Positions 1 to 8,848 of a stretch of DNA of 60,000 nt are shown one piece after another. The notes beneath the pieces are model-generated. The model did no database searches, was not told the origin of the DNA, and saw nothing but the letters and a program-made list of their open reading frames with translations. Made by a program: the position numbers and the translations under genes. The DNA comes from Mesostigma viride (lineage: Eukaryota > Streptophyta > Mesostigmatophyceae > Mesostigmatales > Mesostigmataceae), in contig RPFO01000264.1 of assembly GCA_009746045.1 (NCBI GenBank), forward strand, positions 622,001-682,000. Reading direction: 5' to 3'. Each line of letters begins with the position of its first letter. The stretch's first letter is position 1.

Positions 1-405
1 AGGATCTGGCTCTAAGTTCCCCATGTCCGTCCGCACGCCTTCCGCTAGCGTCCGCTAAGCCGCCGGCTATAATCCGGCGGTCCGATGCGGTCGACCGGTC
101 TAAGGGCGGCGCCTAGGGCCGGCGCCACCTAGGCCCCAGTCCGGGGCCTTATCCGGGTCGGTACGGACAGCTAGCTTGTCCCACGGTTACGGCTAACCGG
201 ATAGGGTTTGCTGGCTAAGACATAAACCTGAGTGGTGGGCCAGCTCCGACGGCAGTTCTCTGTGTTCACCTTATCCCAAGCTCAACGTGACCGACCGCCA
301 TAGCTGAGCCGGTCGGGTGCAGTACCCTCGTGACAAGCGCTAGTCTTACGCTACCTACGGCAGGTCGGTCCCCTTTGAGCCCGTCTACGCGTCATATATA
401 ATAAA
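1..405 (-). repeat. 5' arm of a family-F repeat, cut by the window edge
   Basis: No coding potential is visible. Read on the minus strand, bases 320-400 match the sequences at 12,772-12,845 and 15,182-15,258 almost base for base (shared core GACGGGCTCAAAGGGG). Each of the three copies starts beside a TA-rich stretch and the same small hairpin. I infer that this is the terminal arm of a mobile element lying in the opposite orientation to the copy that starts near 8,821. Bases 1-300 are GC-rich, have local palindromes, and match nothing else that I recognise. Confidence 0.6.
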
Positions 406-406
406 A

Positions 407-419
407 TGAGCGAAGCTCA
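407..419. repeat. Terminal hairpin of family F (left, inverted)
   Basis: TGAGCGAAGCTCA forms a perfect 5-bp stem with a 3-base loop. It is flanked on the left by TATATAATAAAA and on the right by the start of a (TGGA)n array. The same hairpin recurs at 8,825-8,837 and 15,163-15,175. Related versions occur at 41,770, 46,660 and 54,746, at the termini of the plus-strand DIRS-like family. Confidence 0.75.
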
Positions 420-423
420 GCAA

Positions 424-687
424 ATGGATGGATGGATGGATGGATGGATGGATGGATGGATGGATGGATGGATGGATGGATGGATGGATGGATGGATGGA
501 TGGATGGATGGATGGATGGATGGATGGATGGATGGATGGATGGATGGATGGATGGATGGATGGATGGATGGATGGATGGATGGATGGATGGATGGATGGA
601 TGGATGGATGGATGGATGGATGGATGGATGGATGGATGGATGGATGGATGGATGGATGGATGGATGGATGGATGGATATGGATGGAT
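424..687. repeat. (TGGA)n microsatellite, left part
   Basis: This is a near-perfect tetranucleotide array with one irregularity (GGATATGG) close to its right end. It abuts the hairpin on the left and the LTR at 688 on the right. The matching right part begins at 8,545, directly after the other LTR, so the retrotransposon most simply landed inside a pre-existing (TGGA)n array. The long ORFs across it (WMDG and SIHP repeats) are artefacts of the repeat. Confidence 0.95.
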
Positions 688-1302
688 GAGTTGAGAGAGA
701 GTTGCCCTGAATTCCGCCATGGTTCTTGCAGGAATGTTGCCTTTATTAAGAATAAGGAACACAGACGTAAGTCACGTCACTTCCAAGACTGCACGCAGCA
801 CAGACGACAGAGTCGCAGTGCCAAGAGAACGTGCACGCAAGAACTAGCGTCCCGGTGCTACCAAGTCACACATATAGCTTGCTAGGGACGCGTCCAAGTA
901 TTCAGCTGCACTGTCACAGCTGAACTGTCAATCAATTGATTACACAGACTCTGGCACGCCTTTGGCGCGCAGATCTATCAATTGTCCATACGGCTAGTCC
1001 TGTGGACCTATCCGTACACTACTCAGCATCAATTGTCTCATAGGTCCTGGCGCGCTACAGCACGCCTACCTATCAATTGACCATCAAGTCCTGTACAAGT
1101 CCTGTCAACGTCCTGCGGACTATCAAAGTGACACTTGTACATCCTGTGTCCGTACGCGCCCACAGTGGCGCGCCGGGTACTGTCGGCACAGCCTAGGAAA
1201 CGTCATAACTTTTACGTTCCTTAACCAAATGAGGCGTTCAAGGTGCCGTTGGAAAGAGCGTAACAATCTCTATCCATCTAACGTAAATCCTTTACGTTAA
1301 CT
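688..1302 (-). repeat. 3' LTR of the Copia-type element
   Basis: It is 615 bp and repeated at 7930-8544. It ends in an imperfect palindrome (AACGTAAA-TCC-TTTACGTT) and does not show the usual TG...CA termini. It contains several CAATTG and GGCGCGCC-like motifs. Its minus-strand ORF start (ATG at 762) continues out of the LTR into the microsatellite and so has no biological stop context. Confidence 0.85.
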
Positions 1303-1325
1303 CCAATCCCTTCTTTTCTTTAGGG
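1303..1325 (-). promoter_or_regulatory. Polypurine tract of the Copia-type element
   Basis: On the minus strand a purine-rich run (AAAGAAAAGAAGGGA) lies immediately upstream of the 3' LTR. This is where plus-strand DNA synthesis is primed in LTR elements. Confidence 0.6.
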
Positions 1326-2249
1326 ATCACATCCCCTGCCAGGGACCCTTGAAGTAGCTTGAAATGTCCTTCACTCCAGCTTGAAGCTTGAACAGATGTC
1401 TTTAATGGCCATTGCCATTCCCCCAGCCTTTTCTTTTAAGGAACTGGAAAAGAAACAGATCTGCCACAGGGAAAACCATTCCATGAGAAATGGATAAAAA
1501 CCTATGGAAGTGGCATTACAGAGTACCACCAGATATTAGGACACAAAATTAAATACATACAGGTTAATTCTATGAGGTCTTCTCCAGGAATTAATCCCAT
1601 CACCTCGGTAGAGCCTCCAGTACAATGACCTTCTGGCGGTGAGTTACATTAATCCCAGATACTAATCCCATAAAACCCAGTACATATTCAATATAAGTAC
1701 AATAAATCCATGACAATTAAAATACCACTTGACAAAGTAAGGCGTATTACAATAGTTTGCCTGTCATTCTCTCAACAGGGGTCTATTGGCGCCCGTCTTA
1801 CGGCGCCCGTCTACTTGCCAGATGGTAAACTGCCACAGCAAACAAATGACAAAATGAAACACATAGGCAACAATTAAATCCTGCCCTGGGGAACTAGGGA
1901 AGTCTGAACAGGCAAACACCTGAACAGGCCAGCTTGTAGAAACATAATACCAGGGAATCGAACCCCGCCCTATAAACCCCAGAATAAAGGTTCCCAGACC
2001 ATTGTGAGAAGTATGTACAAATATACATTTCTTTTAAAATAGAATACATGGTCTGTAATGGACCTGTCAACCTTGTGTAGTCAACAGCATGAACCCCAGC
2101 CAAAACCTGGCTGTATCCTGATTAAAATCAGAGTGAGTGTACCATGGTCCATGAGCCTTAGTACAGACTAAAATACAGGTATTATGCCAGTCACAATGCT
2201 GACACTACCACACAATCTGCTCTCCAATGCCCTATAACCAGGCACCAGC
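1326..2249. other. Noncoding 3' region of the Copia-type element
   Basis: This 0.9 kb stretch between the RNase H stop and the polypurine tract is AT-richer and has no convincing ORF. A 69-aa ORF at 1894-2103 has no recognisable motif. On the minus strand near 1,945-1,962 there is an isolated tRNA T-arm-like string (GGGGTTCGATTCCC), but no complete cloverleaf around it. Confidence 0.5.
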
Positions 2250-5200
2250 TTAGACAGCTTGCTGAGATGGGTCCATCAGAGACTGAAGAACCTTGTATTG
2301 CACTGCTGCCTTCTGCACTAGCTTGGTCAAAGCATCAGCAGGATTGTCAACCCCAGGGATATGCTCAATATTGGCCAAGGAGGACAATTCCTTAAGAAGG
2401 AGATAATCCAAGTCCCTACTTCTGGCCATCTGCCTGTGCACAAACTGCACCATCCCCATGGAGTCTGTTTTTAGAAGAGTGGTAACCTGAAGTGGCCAAG
2501 GAGTGTTAGAAGTCATCTGATGAAGCAACTCCTTCAGATAAAGGCTTGTGTGAATGCCTTCACAAATAGCCCTGCATTCTGCCACATCACTGCTGACAGC
2601 CACCCGTTTGTGCAGGCGACTAAACCAGCTCACCAAACTCCCCAGGCCTTCCTGTCTGAGCACAAAGAGCCCTGCAGCCCTGCCCCTGACCTTGGAGACC
2701 TGCCTGCTGTCCATTGAGCTATCCACATACAGCTCCATGCAAATGGGTTGTGATAAATCCACTGCAGACAACAGAATGCCAGATGAAGCCCTGACCTGAT
2801 CAGCCACCTTGGCAGACCCTAGCTCCACCAGCATGTCATCAGGCAACCTGGCTATGACCATAAGGTCTGGCCTGGAAATGCCTGCCACCCAAGCAACCAT
2901 GCCCCTCACCATGGGACACAGTGCCTGTGTGATGACTGGAGGAAGCTTGCTAATGAGGGTCTCTTGATAATCATTGCCCCCCACCAGCAGCATACGCCAC
3001 TCCCCCCCTTCTTCACCAGTGTGGCCTCCATGCCCACAAACAGCAGAGGCTCATTCTCCACCTGCCATTGCTCCCTACCCAGAGGAAACTTGGACTTAAT
3101 GATGGAGATCAGCTCCTTAAGCCACGACGTGGGAGCTATCAGATGTAGGTCATCCCCGTGCAGCGAAGCATACACTGGTAGGCCTTCCCATTGCCCCAGA
3201 AACAGACAGGGGTCTACAGGAGAGACCTTCAAGTTGCAATGCTCCTTCAGGAAACGGTTGAGAGTCTCCCTCCAGATTATTGGACTTGACCTCAGGCCCT
3301 CCAGGCCCTTGAGGATTTTAAGGAACTCAGTGTGAATGTCCCTTTTCCATACAGCAGGCACCCTGACATAGAAAGGCGTCTTGCCCTCCCACTTTTCCTG
3401 TGCCACATCTGCATCCCCCTCCAGAAATGCCCTCTTGAAGTCTACCACCACTGAGCCATAGTCCAAGCCCTTGTTGAGAAGGCCTAGAAATACACACAGC
3501 AGCAGCCTCCAAGTGTCATGCAGCATGCCAGGGGTATACAACTCCTCAGCAGTGCACTCACCAGTACCCTTGAACTCATTCAGCACTGGCCTGACATGTG
3601 GTACCTTGACCCCGTCCACCTCCTTCATCTTGATGACAAACTTGAGCTTGAGTAGACGTCGTGCAGGAGGCAGGTCATTGACAGGTTCCACGCATTTCTT
3701 GGAGATCCAGTCCTCCCCAGATTTAATCAGACCCAGTGTGACCTGGGGACACATAATGGGAGAGGACATGAGCTTCACCAGGCCTTGGTAGTTGATAGGG
3801 CTGTGTCCAGCAAGTGAGTGAGGACCAATGCCCAAACTGCTTGGATGACTAGCAGCTGGCAATATGAGGTCATCAACCAAGGGCTCCTGCCCCTGGCACA
3901 CTTGCACACGCTTAACCGTCCTGGTTACTGCACGTGATAGGTGAGTGGTCCTGAAATTAATCAGTGGGACCTGACCAGCCCCTTCCTTAGTCAGGAGAGA
4001 GGACGTGATCACTACCCCATCCTGGCATAGGAAATTCTGCCCCAGAAGAGCAGGTCCCTGATAGCCCTCCAAGACACAAAATGCAGTGTCCTGTCCAAGG
4101 ATAGGAATAGATACCTCACCCAGTACCTTCACGTGTACCCCGCCACTGAAGTCAGACACAAACTGATAGCTGGGTTCAGTCATGCTGTACCCTGCTGCAG
4201 CTCTGGTCCCAATGATGGAAACCTGAGAATTAGTGTCTACCTCTAAGGCAGTGTCCAGCCCCAGATTGCCATGCCACCTGAGCTTGGCTACCTTGGGCTG
4301 CTTCTTGGCTCTTTGTAGAGCCCCAATCAATCCAGCCAAACTTGTCCCCCTGGGCTTGGTTAGAGCCTTGGGCTTGACAGTTGACTCCCCAGCTGTTGAC
4401 CTTGCAGCCTGTTCAACAAGTACCTCTGCAACCTGGCCAGGGCTGACAGATTCCCCTGCAACAGATGTGGTCGTTGCGTCAGTGATGTCACTTGGGACCT
4501 GAAAATCCTGCAGATCCTGTGAGCCTTGTGCCTGACTGCCCTCATTCATCAGGTTAGGCTTGACATATGACCAACTCAGCCGGTGCACATGCTTTGGTTC
4601 GTCCTCCATGCTGACCAAGCATGCGTGGCTAGCTTCATCAACCTGGGTAACCACCCCAGGACTCCAGCTACCACGTTTGCCATAAAGGCTAGGTTCCTTC
4701 CAAGCTAGGACCTTCTGACCCACTTGTGGCTCCAGCATCTTCCAACCCCGGTCCTTCTCCCTCAGCTTGGCAAAGGTGACATGTGCAGCATGTTTCCAGC
4801 CCTCCAGCACATGTGGTGGGCACAGGCCATGATATAGACCCATTGGGCTGACAGCAACTCCATCATAGTAGAAGTTAACCCTGCTGTTCAGCTGCTGCTC
4901 CACGTTCCTCAGCCATGCACTCCTGACAAGTGCAGGTGCAGACAAGGGTACCCAGTCTTCAGAGATGATCAATTTCTTGACCTCCTGGATTGCCCTCTCT
5001 ATAGCACCCTGCTGCCCATGAGCCTCCCTAGGTGTAACCAGCAACTCAGGAAGGGTGGGATCACCCTTGAGATGCTGAAACTGCATGTCCACCTGGATCC
5101 TTGTGGTAGGAAACTTGGCTCTTACATTCTGCAGGGCAGCCAGCAAGTACCTGTTCTTCATAGAAGGTAAATGCTCTAGCACCTTGTATTTTGTGTACCT

Positions 5201-5734
5201 GTCCACGCACACCAACAGTTGCATGCCCCTGATGTGTTGGATATCACACTGCAGATCACCAATGCTCTGAGGTAGAGCTTTGGCATGTGATTTCCTGGGC
5301 TTGTTGGAGGACAACTGGCACTTACACCGTGAGGCAGCTTGCTGACACGCCTTGAGAAGGGGTGCCCTGCCCATACGGAAGGCAAAGTTGTTTGACAGAG
5401 AAGTGGCATGCCCAAACATGTTGTGGATTCGGGCACCCAACTCCTGGTACACAGAGGAAGCAGTCCCTGGCACAGTCAGGACTGTGCTGTCAGGTTGTCC
5501 AGCATCACCATGCTGACTTCCATCCTGTTCTGACTCAGAGCCTGAGTCACCCTGCTCATGCCCAACACCTGGACCGCCAGCAGGGACCACATGCATACCA
5601 CCAGAGGCCTTCACACCCCTCTGTGGTTGTACATTGGTTTCTCTCAAAATGAGAGGTCCACCCTCGTGCCCAGCACGAGGATGCATGGGGTCAGACATTC
5701 TTACAGCTGCACCAGCTGTCAAGGACGTCTTCAT
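2250..5734 (-). pseudogene. Copia-type pol: integrase, protease-like, RT, RNase H
   Basis: The first ORF (2906-5734, 942 aa) has these parts in order. A His/Cys zinc-binding region lies near aa 104-139. An integrase core has acidic residues D164, D216 and E246 (context GAIERAIQEVKK). A basic C-terminal module falls at about aa 336-395. A retropepsin-like segment contains VDTNS (aa 499-503) and GPALLGQNFL. The RT carries VVDFKRAFLEGD (aa 763-774) and HGDD (aa 859-862) where most Copia elements have YVDD. The reading frame then shifts near 2,990, at a run of six C/G, into an ORF ending at 2250. That ORF carries Copia RNase H motifs (ELYVDSSMDS, SSDVAECRAICEG, VDNPADALTK). The start ATG overlaps the gag stop (ATGA), which suggests coupled reinitiation. 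The protease position is unusual for Copia. Confidence 0.8.
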
Positions 5735-6990
5735 AGGAACCTGTACCTCTCCAGGTGACCTGGGGCCACCCTGAACCTGGAGATCACCCTCTTGTTGCCC
5801 AGATATAAAATCTGCATTGGAGCACCTGGCCTCCCCCTTGGGTGAATTAAGGTGTGTAGGGGTTGCCTCAGACAGTCACTGCTCCTTGTTGTCTTCTTGT
5901 GACTGCCCTTTGAAGGCTGGCCTGCCTGGGACTTGTTCTTGTTGTTGCTTTTGTTGTTGTTATTCTTGTTGCTGCCCTGGCCCTGGGTCTTCTTGAAGCT
6001 GGGACACTCCTTCTTGATGTGCCCCCACCCCTTGCACAGGTAGCATTGGATCTTGGACTTGCCCTGGCCACTGCCCCCGTTGTCAGATGCGTTGCCCTGC
6101 TTGGGCTGACCACCCACCCGCCTGAACACCGACTTGGAGTGTGACCTCCCGTCAGGGTCGGGTGAATGATTGGCCTTCCGCTTGTTGTGGTTGCCCCTAC
6201 GCCCTCCTTGGCTTCTGTCAGCCTCAGACGATTTGGAGCCCCCCTGGGTACGCCCACCTGCCTGGGTAGCCTTCACTGCTGGCACTCCACCCTCAAACAG
6301 CTCCTCTGCCTCGAGTGCTTGTTTGATTATGACCTTGTAGGCCTTGAGGGTTGAGTGTGGGGCACACATGACCTTTAAAGATCCACGTGTGCCTTATCCA
6401 GCCCAGAGACCTTCAACCAGTTGGTCAGGGCTATGTTGTCTGCCACGTTGAAACCGTGGGCCCTGCCTTCCTCAACCATTTTGCAATAGCTAAGGAAATT
6501 CTGGATGAGATCCCCCTTGACCTCCCACCCTTGATACTTGTCTTGCCAATGGATGCCGACCTTCTTGCGCTGGTCTTCAAGCAACTCCTTCAGCTCTGAG
6601 CTACATACACTGCCCAGGCCTTGTTGGCCTTCTCACATTCCCTGGTTAGGTCCTTGATCTGATCAGTGCACTTGCCAAACGTGCTGCTGCCTATCCAGAT
6701 CTGATAGTAGTTGGTACCCCGTACAAACTAGGAAACCCTTCCAGCCCTTCTACAAACTCTTCAGCCTGCTTAGGCTTGGAGTCTGATGTTACTGGTTGCA
6801 GCTGATTAACAATTAATAAGCCCTGAGTGGTAAGGTCAAAACCATGAACAGCTTGTGAATTATTAGGGTTGTGATGTACATTGGTAATTTCCCCGGTGAC
6901 ACCCACGTCATCTACGTGAGCTGTCCCACTACCAGCACCACCATTATTCCCGCTGGCTGGGGCACCTTTGCTACGGCGCCCGTCTGCCAT
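5731..6990 (-). pseudogene. Copia-type gag with CCHC zinc knuckle, frameshifted
   Basis: The N-terminal part starts at the ATG at 6990 (MADGRRSKGAPASG). A middle part lies in another frame at 6375-6584. The C-terminal part (5731-6369) is a basic Asn/Lys/Gln-rich region with one clear nucleic-acid-binding knuckle, CYLCKGWGHIKKEC (CX2CX4HX4C). This organisation is normal for the capsid/nucleocapsid protein of an LTR element. At least two frame changes separate the parts. The last codon overlaps the pol ATG by four bases. Confidence 0.7.
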
Positions 6991-7152
6991 GATGCACTAC
7001 AAGCTGTCCAAAAGACCTGAGCAAAGCAGCAAAAGAAAGTATGTACAAACTGTCGACTAGTGCCGCCTGCACCGGTGTCGCCGCCGCCCCCGCAAAACGC
7101 CGCTGAAAAGTCGACTAAACGCCGACAAGCACTGGAAAACGGGCCGATTTAT

Positions 7153-8004
7153 TCAGTAGTCGAGGCCGCGAAAATCACAGTACTGATAGGCGTACTCTGG
7201 ATCCTCCATGTCCGGCGTGTGAGCCGGACCTGCACCGGTATGAATTAAAACCGGCGTATTCGCCGGGTTTTGCGTCGGCTCGAAAGTTGCAATTCGCCGA
7301 CGCGCGACGAGGCGCAGAGGATGACTAAAAATTGAAAGCAACTCCCAGCCTGCGGGAATCCACTCGCGCAAGGCTGCGAGAAATGGGACCAGGTTGATGA
7401 GGACCTGTCGCTCTCGACTGCGCACGCCGCGTGTAAGCAGCGACAGCAATGCGAGGTCTTGAAATAAATTCGTGGTGACCACCGGCGCGCCCCCCGTGCG
7501 CGTCGATGCCCAGTTTTGCAAATTCCGCTGGTATCCGGTCAGCGAGGAAATGGCGTTGTCCACCTCCTCGATAGCGGTGGTGACTTCGGTCACCGACCGC
7601 AAGCCGCCACGGACCTGGACCGTAAATTGCGAAAGAATGTTTCGGATTTGGTCCAACGGCCCTCGAATGGCCGGCACCAGCTGCGGCAGTTGGGGGTCCT
7701 CGGGAAAATCCCCGAGCAATGGGAGTGCTGCTCGCTGACGACGATGGAGTTCGTCAAGGGAGATCGTGACTTCGTCAAGCAAAACTTGCCACGATGGAGC
7801 AGCCGGCCGTGGCTCGCGCGGACGCGGAGCCGGTAATGGATCAGCCGGCGGAGCAGCTACTTCCTCGTCGGTGCATGGGGATGCGGAATTCCTCAGAATT
7901 TGGCATGATCGTGAAAAGGCGAGTAATACGAGTTGAGAGAGAGTTGCCCTGAATTCCGCCATGGTTCTTGCAGGAATGTTGCCTTTATTAAGAATAAGGA
8001 ACAC
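7153..8004 (-). CDS. Unknown ORF upstream of gag, starting inside the LTR
   Basis: This is an uninterrupted 283-aa ORF between the 5' LTR and gag. Its first 25 codons lie inside the LTR (boundary at 7930). An alternative start is the internal Met at MAEFRATL, also in the LTR. The protein is mostly hydrophobic-helical with alternating charges. It has a Pro/Arg-rich stretch near aa 55-70 and an acidic Tyr-rich C-terminus (DPEYAYQYCDFRGLDY). I see no zinc knuckle, protease or membrane segment. It is GC-richer than the rest of the element. It could be an additional capsid-like protein or an acquired ORF. No function is assigned. Confidence 0.55.
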   Translation of the reverse strand: MFLILNKGNIPARTMAEFRATLSQLVLLAFSRSCQILRNSASPCTDEEVAAPPADPLPAPRPREPRPAAPSWQVLLDEVTISLDELHRRQRAALPLLGDFPEDPQLPQLVPAIRGPLDQIRNILSQFTVQVRGGLRSVTEVTTAIEEVDNAISSLTGYQRNLQNWASTRTGGAPVVTTNLFQDLALLSLLTRGVRSRERQVLINLVPFLAALREWIPAGWELLSIFSHPLRLVARRRIATFEPTQNPANTPVLIHTGAGPAHTPDMEDPEYAYQYCDFRGLDY

Positions 8005-8544
8005 AGACGTAAGTCACGTCACTTCCAAGACTGCACGCAGCACAGACGACAGAGTCGCAGTGCCAAGAGAACGTGCACGCAAGAACTAGCGTCCCGGTGC
8101 TACCAAGTCACACATATAGCTTGCTAGGGACGCGTCCAAGTATTCAGCTGCACTGTCACAGCTGAACTGTCAATCAATTGATTACACAGACTCTGGCACG
8201 CCTTTGGCGCGCAGATCTATCAATTGTCCATACGGCTAGTCCTGTGGACCTATCCGTACACTACTCAGCATCAATTGTCTCATAGGTCCTGGCGCGCTAC
8301 AGCACGCCTACCTATCAATTGACCATCAAGTCCTGTACAAGTCCTGTCAACGTCCTGCGGACTGTCATAGTGACACTTGTACATCCTGTGTCCGTACGCG
8401 CCCACAGTGGCGCGCCGGGTACTGTCGGCACAGCCTAGGAAACGTCATAACTTTTACGTTCCTTAACCAAATGAGGCGTTCAAGGTGCCGTTGGAAAGAG
8501 CGTAACAATCTCTATAAATCTAACGTAAATCCTTTACGTTAACT
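7930..8544 (-). repeat. 5' LTR of the Copia-type element
   Basis: This is the direct repeat of 688-1302. Differences seen are two near 8,365-8,369 and two near 8,515-8,517. It is flanked outside by (TGGA)n. A GGAT-type target-site duplication would be invisible inside such an array. Confidence 0.85.
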
Positions 8545-8684
8545 GGATGGATGGATGGATGGATGGATGGATGGATGGATGGATGGATGGATGGATGGAT
8601 GGATGGATGGATGGATGGATGGAAAGACGGACGGACGGACGGACGGACGGACGGACAGACGGACGGACGGACGGACGGACGGGC

Positions 8685-8734
<50 letters not shown>

Positions 8735-8820
8735 ATGGATGGATGGATGGATGGATGGATGGATGGATGGATGGATGGATGGATGGATGGATGGATGGAT
8801 GGATGGATGGATGGATGGAT
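8545..8820. repeat. Composite (TGGA)(CGGA)(CTGG)(TGGA) microsatellite
   Basis: The right part of the interrupted array consists of successive homogeneous blocks of TGGA, GGAC, GGCT and again TGGA. Each block differs from the next by one base per unit. It stops exactly at the hairpin at 8,825. Confidence 0.95.
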
Positions 8821-8824
8821 TTGC

Positions 8825-8837
8825 TGAGCTTCGCTCA
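8825..8837. repeat. Terminal hairpin of family F (right)
   Basis: TGAGCTTCGCTCA is a perfect stem-loop facing the one at 407-419. It is preceded by (TGGA)n and followed by ATTATATATAT, the LINE insertion site. Confidence 0.75.
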
Positions 8838-8848
8838 TTATATATATT

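Larger units (their letters stand above)
688..8544 (-). mobile_element. LTR retrotransposon, Copia-type, nearly intact
   Basis: A 7.86 kb element is bounded by two direct repeats of 615 bp and lies in minus orientation. In element order it has a 5' LTR (7930-8544), an unknown ORF (7153-8004), gag with a CCHC knuckle (5731-6990), pol (2250-5734), a noncoding 3' region (1326-2249), a polypurine tract and a 3' LTR (688-1302). The RT and RNase H are Copia-like and integrase precedes RT, as in Copia. However, the aspartic-protease-like segment follows integrase instead of preceding it. Comparing the two LTRs by eye I found four mismatches, so the insertion is young. Frameshifts in gag and near 2,990 probably make this copy non-autonomous unless they are sequencing errors. 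Confidence 0.85.

Noticed and set aside
385-885. Long ORFs with WMDG or SIHP repeats (also 8,534-8,991, 15,351-16,804 and 37,417-38,328)
   Set aside because: Tetranucleotide arrays are open in all three frames on both strands. The repeats translate to MDGW, SIHP, MYVC or WVGG by necessity, and there is no gene context.
1940-1965. tRNA gene on the minus strand (GGGGTTCGATTCCC T-arm)
   Set aside because: Only a T-arm-like string is present. No acceptor, D or anticodon stems could be paired around it. A similar T-arm-like string near 17,370 and a D-arm-like string near 58,640 are also isolated.
407-8837. Helitron termini (hairpin near the end)
   Set aside because: The hairpin lies at the very terminus and is not followed by CTRR. 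No Rep/helicase is present, and the same hairpin marks the ends of recombinase-encoding elements.
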